Shown here: positions 1 through 5,755 of the stretch, in pieces
Position numbering within the stretch: the first letter of the stretch is position 1
Layout of the letters: each line of letters starts with the position of its first letter
Source of the DNA: DASUPK01 sp035265665
GTDB taxonomy: Bacteria > Actinomycetota > Thermoleophilia > Solirubrobacterales > 70-9
Direction: 5' to 3'
NCBI GenBank assembly: GCA_035265665.1
Contig: DATFOK010000155.1
Location: 1-5,755 of the forward strand
Length of the DNA stretch: 5,755 bases
Program-made: the position numbers and the translations under genes
The notes under the pieces: generated by a model
What the model saw: only the letters and a program-made list of their open reading frames with translations
Database searches by the model: none
What the model was told of the DNA's origin: nothing

Positions 1-389
1 ACGTCCCGTCCGTTCTGGTCCGCGCCGAGCAGATACTTGCCATGGAGGCCCGGTCCGATCGGCGTGCCCTCGGGGGAGACGACGTCGGTCTCCTTGCCGC
101 CGATCGTGATCGTGTCGGTGATGTGGTTCTCATTCGGCCCCGTATCGGCGACCAGGTTGGCCCACAGCGGCGCCGCGAGGCAGAAGAGGACGAGCGCGAT
201 GAAGAGGGCGCCGAAGGCGAGCGCCACCCTGTTGCGGCGGAGCCTCAGGTAGGCGAGGTACCAGGGGCTCCGTCCCTCGATCTCCTCGGCCTTGAGGCCG
301 CCGGGGACGGGCGGCTCGCTCGGTTCGATCTGGCCGGCGGGCGCAACCTCGCCGGGAATGCTGGGTTCGGCGTACGGCTTAGAGGCCAC
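1..389 (-). CDS. ABC transporter permease, DppC/OppC type (N-terminal part, runs off the window)
   Basis: Inner-membrane permease subunit of a peptide-type ABC importer, which with a DppB-type partner would form the channel fed by the solute-binding protein encoded just upstream. I translated this frame by hand: 129 complete codons plus GT, open to the window edge. Residues 1-40 are a Pro/Glu-rich cytoplasmic tail. RSPWYLAYLRLRRNRVALAF (about 40-59) leads into the first membrane helix (about 55-79), the usual OppC N-terminal arrangement. A roughly 40-residue extracytoplasmic stretch follows, then GADQNGRDV (122-130), the family's GTDxxGRDV signature just before the transport core. The GTG at 387-389 is chosen because an in-frame TGA lies 18 nt upstream and no start codon lies between; the ribosome binding site is weak (GAAGACGG). 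The gene follows the SBP-B gene after a 113-nt gap holding a stem-loop. Family is secure; DppC versus OppC and the substrate are not. Confidence 0.9.
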   Translation of the reverse strand, partial: MASKPYAEPSIPGEVAPAGQIEPSEPPVPGGLKAEEIEGRSPWYLAYLRLRRNRVALAFGALFIALVLFCLAAPLWANLVADTGPNENHITDTITIGGKETDVVSPEGTPIGPGLHGKYLLGADQNGRD

Positions 390-427
390 CGTTCCGTGCC
401 GTCTTCACGTTCATCGATTTCAGGCTA

Positions 428-472
428 ACGGCGAGTCGGGAGGGGGAACGATCTCCCCCTCCCGTTCGCCGT
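428..472 (-). promoter_or_regulatory. Intercistronic stem-loop between binding-protein and permease genes
   Basis: A long inverted repeat lies between the SBP-B stop and the permease start. The inner stem is 11 bp (437-447 with 454-464, CGGGAGGGGGA against its complement) closed by a 6-nt loop. After a small internal bulge (2 nt against 1 nt) an outer 7-bp stem follows (428-434 with 466-472, ACGGCGA with TCGCCGT). On the minus-strand RNA it starts 30 nt after the SBP-B stop and ends 38 nt before the permease GTG. What follows is TAGCCTGAAATCG with no U-run, so it does not look like a standard intrinsic terminator. A stable hairpin here could protect the 3' end of the binding-protein message or partly attenuate read-through, giving more binding protein than permease, as known for malE-malF in E. 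coli. The structure is seen; the role is inferred. Confidence 0.75.
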
Positions 473-502
473 ACGTCGGTCACGGCACGCGGCCCGAGAG
501 CG

Positions 503-2164
503 CTAACCCTTGACCGCGAAGCTCGTGTAGTCCTCGTTGAACAGCAGGTGGTGGTAGACCGTGTCGAAGTCGATCCGGTCGGAGACGAACGTCGTGAACT
601 CCTCGTTTCCGTACGGAGCCCACACCGCCTGCTCCATGTACGCCTTGTCGAGCGCGGCGTACTCGTCCTCCACTCCCGCATCGGTGATCTGCTTGGTCAG
701 CAGCTCATCCATCTTCTGGTCCAGCTCGGGAATGTTGACGCTGGAGAAGTTGTTGCTGTTCGTCGGCAGATCGCTTTCGCCGTTCAGCAACGGCCGGAAG
801 AAGTCGTCCGGATGCGGGAAGTCCTGGAACCAGTCCGAGAACCCCGTATCCAGATCCGGCGTCTTTTCGTTGCCGATCGTCGTGAAGTAGACGTCGCCGG
901 CGATGATCTTCAGCGTCGTGTTGAAGCCGAGTTGCTTCAGCACGTCCTCGTAGTACGCGCCGAGGCGCTTCCGGTCGGGCTCATCGTCGGTCCAGACGGT
1001 GATGTCCATGTCCGACGGGTTCGCCTCGGCCAACAGCTGCTGCGCCTTGGCCATGTCCGGACCCGGATAGAGCTTGTACTCCTGATAGCCGGGCATCCCG
1101 GGCGGCAGGATCTGCTGCGTCGGGTGCAGGCGACCGCCGAAGACGCGGTTGAGCGCCTCTGGATCGATCGCGTAGTTGACCGCCTGGCGCACCCTGGCGT
1201 CGTCGAACGGCGGCGTCTGGGTGTTCATCCACCAGTAGTACGTGTTGATCGACTCCTCCATCCGGAACCGGTCGCTGTACTGGGCCCTCACCTCCGGGAG
1301 CCGGTCGGCGTCGGGCGGATCAACCATGAAGTCGATGTTGTTCTGCTCGATGCCGGTCACCTGCGCCGAGTTGCTCTTGTTCTGAGCGATGTTGATCTGG
1401 TCGACGTGCCCGTCGGCGACCTCGTCCGCGCCCGCGTCCTGAACCGTCTTGAACTGCGGGTTGCGTACCATCTCGGCGGTCTGCGGCGAATTCACGTTCT
1501 GGAGCATGTACGGACCGCTCGCCGCCGCCGGGTTGTCGGTGAGGCCGGCCGGCTCGTCCGCGTTCGGAGTGTTCTTCGGGATCGGCGCCGCGAACATCAG
1601 CCCCAGGATGTTCGGCATCGTCCCGTTTGGGTTGTTGAGGTTGATCGTGATTTCCCCGGTCTGATCGTTCGTCTCGATGCCGGAGATCGAGTCGGCCTTG
1701 CCGTCCGCGAAGTCCTCCGCGCCGACGATGTCCTCGTAGAACACCGAGCCGCCCGAATCGACGTTGAACAGTCGCTCGATGGCGAACCTGAAGTCCGACG
1801 CCACGATCGGCTGGCCGTCCGAGTACTTCATCCCCTTGCGGAGGGTGAGCTTGTAGGTCTTGCCGCCGTTGGAGATCTGCGGCAAGTCGGTGGCGAGCCC
1901 GGGCACGACCTCGGTGCCCGCCTCACCGGCCTCGTGCTTGTAGGTGAGTAGCGGCGTGTAGACGTTCCACAGCACCTCCCAGCCTTCGAGCGTGTACGTC
2001 AGCTGCGGGTCGAGGTAGTCCGGAAACGAGGTCATCGTCACGTTGACCTCGCCGCCTTGGGCCGCTTCGCCACCGTCGTCGTCGTCGCCGCCGCAAGCCA
2101 CCAGCACCAGCGCCGCCACAGCGGCAGCCAGGCCCAGTAGGGCAACCCTTCGGAGCTTCCTCAC
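503..2164 (-). CDS. Family 5 extracytoplasmic solute-binding lipoprotein (SBP-B), peptide-type ABC importer
   Basis: A 553-residue lipoprotein that would capture substrate outside the membrane and deliver it to the permease encoded downstream. It begins MRKLRRVALL, has a hydrophobic core to about residue 22 and the lipobox LVAC with lipidation at Cys24, followed by the flexible linker GGDDDDGGEAAQGG. Family 5 (DppA/OppA, SBP_bac_5) marks appear in order: FPDYLDPQLTYT (47-58), YTPLLTYKH (69-77), the signature stretch LTLRKGMKYSDGQPIVASDF (106-125), NTQTPPFDDARVRQAVNYAID (about 314-334) and DTGFSDWFQDFPHPDDFF (439-456). Length suits the family. The GTG at 2162-2164 is preferred because AGGAGGG lies 6 nt upstream and the signal peptide then has normal length; a longer open frame to an ATG at 2257 would run through the promoter. 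Cys24 is its only cysteine. The protein is acidic and paralogous to SBP-A upstream. Substrate unknown. Confidence 0.93.
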   Translation of the reverse strand: MRKLRRVALLGLAAAVAALVLVACGGDDDDGGEAAQGGEVNVTMTSFPDYLDPQLTYTLEGWEVLWNVYTPLLTYKHEAGEAGTEVVPGLATDLPQISNGGKTYKLTLRKGMKYSDGQPIVASDFRFAIERLFNVDSGGSVFYEDIVGAEDFADGKADSISGIETNDQTGEITINLNNPNGTMPNILGLMFAAPIPKNTPNADEPAGLTDNPAAASGPYMLQNVNSPQTAEMVRNPQFKTVQDAGADEVADGHVDQINIAQNKSNSAQVTGIEQNNIDFMVDPPDADRLPEVRAQYSDRFRMEESINTYYWWMNTQTPPFDDARVRQAVNYAIDPEALNRVFGGRLHPTQQILPPGMPGYQEYKLYPGPDMAKAQQLLAEANPSDMDITVWTDDEPDRKRLGAYYEDVLKQLGFNTTLKIIAGDVYFTTIGNEKTPDLDTGFSDWFQDFPHPDDFFRPLLNGESDLPTNSNNFSSVNIPELDQKMDELLTKQITDAGVEDEYAALDKAYMEQAVWAPYGNEEFTTFVSDRIDFDTVYHHLLFNEDYTSFAVKG

Positions 2165-2170
2165 CCTGTT

Positions 2171-2177
2171 CCCTCCT
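2171..2177 (-). promoter_or_regulatory. Ribosome binding site of SBP-B
   Basis: AGGAGGG on the minus strand, 6 nt (AACAGG) before the GTG at 2164. It is close to a perfect anti-16S match at good spacing. It fixes the start of SBP-B over the ATG 93 nt further upstream, and it contrasts with the SBP-A and permease starts, which have weak or no such sites. Confidence 0.85.
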
Positions 2178-2181
2178 GTAG

Positions 2182-2219
2182 TTGTTCCGGATCCCAACGG
2201 GATTGTTCCTGCACCCAAC
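2182..2219 (-). repeat. Two 17-nt direct repeats in the SBP-B leader
   Basis: On the minus strand GTTGGGTGCAGGAACAA (2219-2203) is followed by GTTGGGATCCGGAACAA (2198-2182). They agree at 13 of 17 positions, as GTTGGG-N4-GGAACAA, with a start-to-start distance of 21 nt, two turns of DNA. The first copy begins about where transcription from the predicted promoter would start; the second ends 4 nt before the AGGAGGG site. A third GGAACA, without the GTTGGG half, overlaps that site at 2167-2172. A small perfect inverted repeat (ATCCC-GTT-GGGAT, 2191-2203) overlaps both copies. These could be tandem operator sites for a regulator or part of a leader RNA fold. The repeat is seen; the function is inferred. 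Confidence 0.55.
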
Positions 2220-2224
2220 CCGGA

Positions 2225-2253
2225 TTGATATATCGGCGCAGGAGGCAAGTCAA
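2225..2253 (-). promoter_or_regulatory. Predicted sigma70-type promoter for SBP-B and the permease genes
   Basis: On the minus strand a -35 box TTGACT (2253-2248, 5 of 6 to TTGACA) is separated by exactly 17 nt from a -10 box TATCAA (2230-2225, 4 of 6 to TATAAT). The -10 lies in the only AT-rich patch of the gap (GATATATCAAT). Transcription would start near 2218, leaving a leader of about 54 nt. An alternative -10, TATATC, would give a 15-nt spacer and is less likely. The promoter would let SBP-B be expressed independently of alaS and SBP-A. Confidence 0.55.
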
Positions 2254-2337
2254 GCATTCCTTAAGACAATGCGGACGGATGGGAGCAGAGCTGCCCGCGG
2301 GGTGCGCCGAATTGGATCAGCCTCGCAGGCCCGGCCG

Positions 2338-3990
2338 TCACCGCAGCGACCAGCTGCTCCAGTCGCTCAGGAAGAGCGGGTGGATCACCGCGGAGCTCGG
2401 GTCGAGGCGGTCTGAGATCAGCTTCGGAACCCGCTGGGTTCCGAAAACGGCCAGGTAGGCCTTCTTCGCCGCGTACTCGTCGAGGTCCCGCCAGTCGCCG
2501 GCCGTCGAGCCCAGGTCCTGCGCCGGCACCAGGCTGAGGTTCTCGAGCTGCTGCTGGATGAAGAGATCGTCGACATGCCCCGCGTTCGGGCCTCCCGGCG
2601 GCCCGATGAAGCGGGAATCGAGCACCGAGTAGAAGTCGATTGGGTTGGGGAAGTCGTTGAACCAGCTCGCGAAGCCGGTCTGTGGATCGGTCAGCGTCTT
2701 TCCCACCCTGCCGAAGTCCTGCGCCGTCGCCACGACCTCGGTGCGGGCGTCGAAGCCGAGCCGGTCGAGCAGCTTCGTGTAGTAGCGGGCGTAGGCGCGC
2801 TCGGGCGAGCTGTCCTCGACCCAGACGACCACCGGGAGGCCGGCGGTGCCCGACGCCTGGACGAGCTGCCGGGCTGCCTTCAGGTCGCCGCGGTCGTCGG
2901 CGTCGCCGAACGGGCAGGTCGCCGTCGGGTGGCCCGCGATTCCCTCGGGGATCAGGTAGCAGTCGGGGACCAGTGCGCCCTTCGACAGCTTCGCCATGTA
3001 GGGACGGTTCAGGGCCGTGACCACCGCCCGCCGGGCCAGCTCGCTGCTGAAGGGCGGCTGCGTCGTGTTCAGGAAGAAATAGAGCGTCGAGGGGATACCG
3101 ATCATCTCGAACCGCTTGGAGTCCAGGGCACGAGCGCGCGGCTGGATTCCCGGCGGCAGTGGCGCCAGCGGGTTGTAGGCGTCCGCGCGGCCGGCCAGCA
3201 CCTGGTTCGCCGCTGCTGCCGGGCTGTGCACGACCTTGACCACGATCCGCCCGAGGCTCCCGGAGGGGACGTCGGGGATCCCGAGGGGGTCGAAGCGGTC
3301 GTTCCGCACCATCGTCCAGCGGCGACCTGGGACGACATCGGTGATCCGGTAGGCCCCGACACCGGGCGGCGGGCTCGCGGTCAGATCGCGCATCGGCGTG
3401 CCGCTCGGGACCAGGCCGGTGGCGGGGAGCGCCAGCACGTTCTCGAACGCGCCCCACGGGCGGATCAGCGTGATGCTGATCTGGCCGCTCGCGTCGTCGG
3501 TCGAGATGCCTGAGATGTCCTGCGTCTGCCCGAGCTCGAAGGCCTCGGCCCCGAGGATGTAGTCGGTGAGGAAGCGCTTGCCCGGCCAGCCGAGCCGGAT
3601 CGCCCGCTTGATCGTGTACTCGAAGTCGCTTGCGGCGACCGGCCGGCCGTTGGAGTAGACGAGGTTCCTGCGGAGCGCCAGGCGGTAGCGGCGGCCGTCC
3701 GGGGAGATCCGGGGCATCCGCACCGCCAGTCCCGGGATCAGCTCCGCGCCATCCGCGCCGCTCTTGTGCCTGTGGGTGAGCAGCGGCGTGTAGGCGATCC
3801 AATCCGCTTCAGCGGCCTCGGTCGTGTAGGCGAGCTGAGGGTCGAGGTAGTCGGGCGGGGTGGACATCGCCACCCGCGCCGAACCGCCGATGACCGGATC
3901 CGGGTCATCGCCGTCGAGCAGCGCGTATGCGGCGATCCCCAACGCGCAAACAGCCCCAATGATCGCGGCGCCCAGTCGGACGCCCTTCAT
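2338..3990 (-). CDS. Family 5 solute-binding protein paralogue without lipobox (SBP-A)
   Basis: A 550-residue extracytoplasmic binding protein of the DppA/OppA family and a paralogue of SBP-B. Shared landmarks: PPDYLDPQLAYTTEA (45-59), YTPLLTHRH (67-75), LALRRNLVYSNGRPVAASDF (104-123), NTTQPPFSSELARRAV (308-323) and QTGFASWFNDFPNPIDFY (437-454). The N-terminus MKGVRLGAAIIGAVCALGIAAYALLDGDD has a hydrophobic stretch at about 6-24 but no lipobox; Cys15 lies inside the core with GAV before it. It may be cleaved after AYA (21-23) or stay as a membrane anchor. Cys344 and Cys359 sit 15 residues apart around LIPEGIAGH and could form a disulfide; SBP-B has neither. The ATG at 3988-3990 is chosen because it gives this signal sequence; the frame is open to an ATG at 4080 inside alaS. 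The start is 13 nt past the alaS stop with no Shine-Dalgarno (CCTGATGCGACCCGATTC precedes it), which suggests coupling to alaS. Substrate unknown. Confidence 0.88.
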   Translation of the reverse strand: MKGVRLGAAIIGAVCALGIAAYALLDGDDPDPVIGGSARVAMSTPPDYLDPQLAYTTEAAEADWIAYTPLLTHRHKSGADGAELIPGLAVRMPRISPDGRRYRLALRRNLVYSNGRPVAASDFEYTIKRAIRLGWPGKRFLTDYILGAEAFELGQTQDISGISTDDASGQISITLIRPWGAFENVLALPATGLVPSGTPMRDLTASPPPGVGAYRITDVVPGRRWTMVRNDRFDPLGIPDVPSGSLGRIVVKVVHSPAAAANQVLAGRADAYNPLAPLPPGIQPRARALDSKRFEMIGIPSTLYFFLNTTQPPFSSELARRAVVTALNRPYMAKLSKGALVPDCYLIPEGIAGHPTATCPFGDADDRGDLKAARQLVQASGTAGLPVVVWVEDSSPERAYARYYTKLLDRLGFDARTEVVATAQDFGRVGKTLTDPQTGFASWFNDFPNPIDFYSVLDSRFIGPPGGPNAGHVDDLFIQQQLENLSLVPAQDLGSTAGDWRDLDEYAAKKAYLAVFGTQRVPKLISDRLDPSSAVIHPLFLSDWSSWSLR

Positions 3991-4003
3991 GAATCGGGTC
4001 GCA

Positions 4004-5755
4004 TCAGGGGGTGAGCTTGGCCTCGATCGCCCTCCGGGCGGCAGCCAGCGCCTCATCGAGCTTCGCCGGATCGCGGCCACCCGCCTGCGCCACGTTCTCG
4101 CGTCCCCCTCCCCCGCCGCCGATCACCTGCGCGGCCTCCTTGATCACGTCGACGGCCGAGAGATCGCGGTCGGTGACCTCCTTGCTGAAGCTGGCGACCA
4201 GGGCGGCCTTGCCGTCCCCCGCTCCGCCGAGGACGACGGCCGCGGCGCCCGCGCGTGACTTGATCCGGTCCGCGAGGTCGAGCAGCGTGCGCTGATTCGC
4301 GTCCTCCCCCCGCCCCACGAAGACGGTGATCCCGCCGATCTCCTTGCCGGAGGCGGCGATCTCCTCCGCCTTCTTGCCGAGGTCCTCGGAGCCGGCCTTT
4401 CTCGTGCGCTCCTCGAGATCGGCGATCCGCTCGGCCGCGCGCCGCGCACCGGCGACCGGGTCCTGCTCAGAAGCGAGGATCCGGCCGACCTCCGATAGCT
4501 CGCGCGAGCGGCGGCGGAACCAGTCGATCGCCGCCGGGCCGGTGAGCGCCTCGATGCGGCGGACGTTCGCCGCGCTCGAGCCCTCGGAGGCGATCTCGAA
4601 GATGCCGATTGATGCTGTGTTGGCCACGTGGGTCCCGCCGCAGAGCTCCCGCGAGACGGCCTCGATCTCGATCACCCGGACCCAGTCGCCGTACTTCTCG
4701 CCGAAGAGCGCCATCGCGCCGAGCCGCTCGGCCTCCATCCGGGACATCTCAAGGGGCCGGACGGGGTGGCTCTCCTTGATCCAGTCGTTGACACGGTCTC
4801 CGATGTCCCGCAGCTCCTCACTCGTCAGCGGGGCGCCGTGGGTGAAGTCGAAGCGCAGCTTGTCGGGCCGCACCGCCGAGCCGGCCTGGCGCACGTGGGT
4901 GCCGAGGCGCTCCCGGAGAGCCGCATGGAGAAGGTGGGTGGCGGTGTGGTTACGCATCGTCGCGAAGCGGGCGAGGTGGTCGACCTCGGCCTCGACCCGA
5001 GTGCCGGGCGCGAGACCGTCGAGGCGCGTTTCGAGCTCGACCGCCTGGTCGTCGCCGATCCGGTAGACGTCGGCCACGCGTGCTCTTTCGCCGTCCCAGC
5101 GGAGTTCGCCCGAGTCGGCCACTTGGCCACCACCCTCCGCGTAGAACGGGCTCTCCTCGAGTTTCACCAGCGCGCGCCCGTCGTCATCCTGTGCGGCGAG
5201 CAGGCTGGTCTCCGCACGCAGCCTCTCGTAGCCGACGAAGCGCGTCGGCGGAGCGGCCGACGCGAAGCTGAGCACCGCCCCGTGGTGGTCCTCCGAGCCG
5301 TGCGCGGTCGCCGTCCCCATGCGGGCTCGCGAGCGCTGTTCCTCCATCAGCTCCTCGAAGCCCTCGTCGTCGACGGATAGGCCCTGCTCGGCGAGCAGCT
5401 CCTTGGTCAGGTCGTACGGGAAGCCGTATGTGTCGTGGAGCCTGAAGGCGTCCTCGGCGTCGATCCATGAGGTGCGGTCCTCGTGGGCGTGGCGGATCAG
5501 ATCGGCGAGCATCTGGGTGCCGCGCTCCAGGGTGCGGCCGAAGCTCTCCTCCTCGTCGGCCGCCCAGCGCAGCACGTTCTCGCGCTCGGCGGCGAGCTCC
5601 GGGTAGGCGGGCTCGAGCAGGTCCAGGGCGCGATCCGTGAAGCGCTCCATGAATGGCGGCGGCAGGTCGATCGAGCGGCCTTGCTGGATCGCGCGGCGCA
5701 TGATCCGCCGCAGCACGTAGCCGCGGTCCTCGTTGGAGGGGACGACGCCGTCGGC
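4004..5755 (-). CDS. alaS: Alanyl-tRNA synthetase (N-terminal part missing at window edge)
   Basis: Charges tRNA-Ala with alanine in the cytoplasm and hydrolyses mischarged Ser/Gly-tRNA-Ala. The 583 residues seen here are the C-terminal two-thirds; AlaRS is usually about 870-890 residues, so roughly 300 residues carrying most of the class II catalytic core lie beyond the edge. The frame is open at base 5755 and enters with ADGVVPSNEDRGYVLRR, a family hallmark; the GTG at 5716 is internal, not a start. Further marks (fragment numbering): DTYGFPYDLT (108-117); the editing domain with SPFYAEGGGQ (202-211), HTATH zinc ligands His270 and His274, and CGGTH with Cys372 and His376; then the C-terminal DHHA1-like domain with a run of six glycines (546-551) and AQAGG (556-560). 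All editing-site metal ligands are present. The gene ends in TGA at 4006-4004, 13 nt before SBP-A. Confidence 0.97.
   Translation of the reverse strand, partial: ADGVVPSNEDRGYVLRRIMRRAIQQGRSIDLPPPFMERFTDRALDLLEPAYPELAAERENVLRWAADEEESFGRTLERGTQMLADLIRHAHEDRTSWIDAEDAFRLHDTYGFPYDLTKELLAEQGLSVDDEGFEELMEEQRSRARMGTATAHGSEDHHGAVLSFASAAPPTRFVGYERLRAETSLLAAQDDDGRALVKLEESPFYAEGGGQVADSGELRWDGERARVADVYRIGDDQAVELETRLDGLAPGTRVEAEVDHLARFATMRNHTATHLLHAALRERLGTHVRQAGSAVRPDKLRFDFTHGAPLTSEELRDIGDRVNDWIKESHPVRPLEMSRMEAERLGAMALFGEKYGDWVRVIEIEAVSRELCGGTHVANTASIGIFEIASEGSSAANVRRIEALTGPAAIDWFRRRSRELSEVGRILASEQDPVAGARRAAERIADLEERTRKAGSEDLGKKAEEIAASGKEIGGITVFVGRGEDANQRTLLDLADRIKSRAGAAAVVLGGAGDGKAALVASFSKEVTDRDLSAVDVIKEAAQVIGGGGGGRENVAQAGGRDPAKLDEALAAARRAIEAKLTP

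Noticed and set aside
42..428. 128-codon plus-strand frame at the left end
   Set aside because: It is antisense to the permease frame, which has the OppC N-terminal segment and the GADQNGRDV signature.
548..1951. 467-codon open frame on the plus strand, opposite SBP-B
   Set aside because: It lies antisense to a well-supported binding-protein gene, its Arg/Val-rich translation has no recognisable motif, and long antisense frames are expected in GC-rich coding DNA.
2165..2257. Upstream extension of SBP-B to the ATG at 2257
   Set aside because: The extension would cover the predicted -10 box and leader repeats, and would put 31 non-signal residues before the lipoprotein signal. The GTG at 2164 has a strong ribosome site.
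2280..2297. Possible terminator after SBP-A (GGGCAGC-TCT-GCTCCC on the minus strand)
   Set aside because: The stem is only about 6 bp with a bulged C, and the following ATCCGTCCGC has no U-run.
2575..3513. 312-codon plus-strand frame opposite SBP-A
   Set aside because: It is a shadow of the SBP-A codon pattern, with no ribosome site and no recognisable protein features.
2261..3802. 513-codon minus-strand frame overlapping SBP-A in another register
   Set aside because: The translation is Arg/Pro/Gly-rich without domain motifs, while the SBP-A frame carries clear family 5 landmarks throughout.
3991..4080. Upstream extension of SBP-A to the ATG at 4080 or 4056
   Set aside because: It would overlap the end of alaS and place about 30 Arg/Ser/Pro-rich residues before the hydrophobic signal segment. 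It cannot be fully excluded because the ATG at 3990 has no Shine-Dalgarno.
4326..5380. Two plus-strand frames of about 250 codons opposite alaS
   Set aside because: They are antisense to alaS, whose frame carries conserved synthetase motifs; both shadows are low-complexity Arg/Ser- or Val/Arg-rich.
5714..5716. GTG at 5716 as the alaS start
   Set aside because: The frame continues upstream to the window edge with the conserved ADGVVPSNEDRGY, so the GTG encodes an internal valine.

Overview
The window is GC-rich and fully coding-dense. All four recognisable genes lie on the minus strand, so transcription runs from high to low coordinates. The protein style points to a high-GC actinobacterium: GTG starts, an Ala/Arg-rich alanyl-tRNA synthetase, acidic lipoproteins with a Gly/Asp linker, and a permease with a long Pro/Glu-rich N-terminal tail. 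From memory of similar transporter proteins, I would guess the class Thermoleophilia (Solirubrobacterales-like). The class is an inference; the phylum is more secure.

Layout, in transcription order. (1) 5755-4004: alaS, alanyl-tRNA synthetase, with its N-terminal catalytic part beyond the window edge. (2) 3990-2338: a family 5 extracytoplasmic solute-binding protein (SBP-A) that starts 13 nt after the alaS stop and has no visible Shine-Dalgarno. (3) 2337-2165: a 173-nt gap with a good sigma70-type promoter (TTGACT-17 nt-TATCAA), two 17-nt direct repeats spaced 21 nt apart in the leader, and a strong AGGAGGG ribosome binding site. (4) 2164-503: a second, paralogous family 5 solute-binding protein (SBP-B), a clear lipoprotein. 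(5) 502-390: a 113-nt gap dominated by an 18-bp stem-loop with no U-tract. (6) 389-1: the first 129 residues of a DppC/OppC-type permease, which runs off the window.

SBP-B and the permease look like the start of a dipeptide/oligopeptide-type ABC importer operon. The second permease and the ATPase genes are presumably beyond the left edge. SBP-A is a diverged tandem copy of SBP-B. It lacks a lipobox, keeps a cysteine pair that SBP-B has lost, and appears to be translated from the tail of the alaS message. The transported substrate cannot be read from the sequence; family 5 proteins bind peptides, nickel, sugars, opines and others.

I see no mobile element, CRISPR array, tRNA, rRNA or clear intrinsic terminator. 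I found no strong case for a new biological system. The most interesting points are the control architecture around SBP-B (leader repeats and intercistronic hairpin) and the unusual alaS/SBP-A/SBP-B arrangement.
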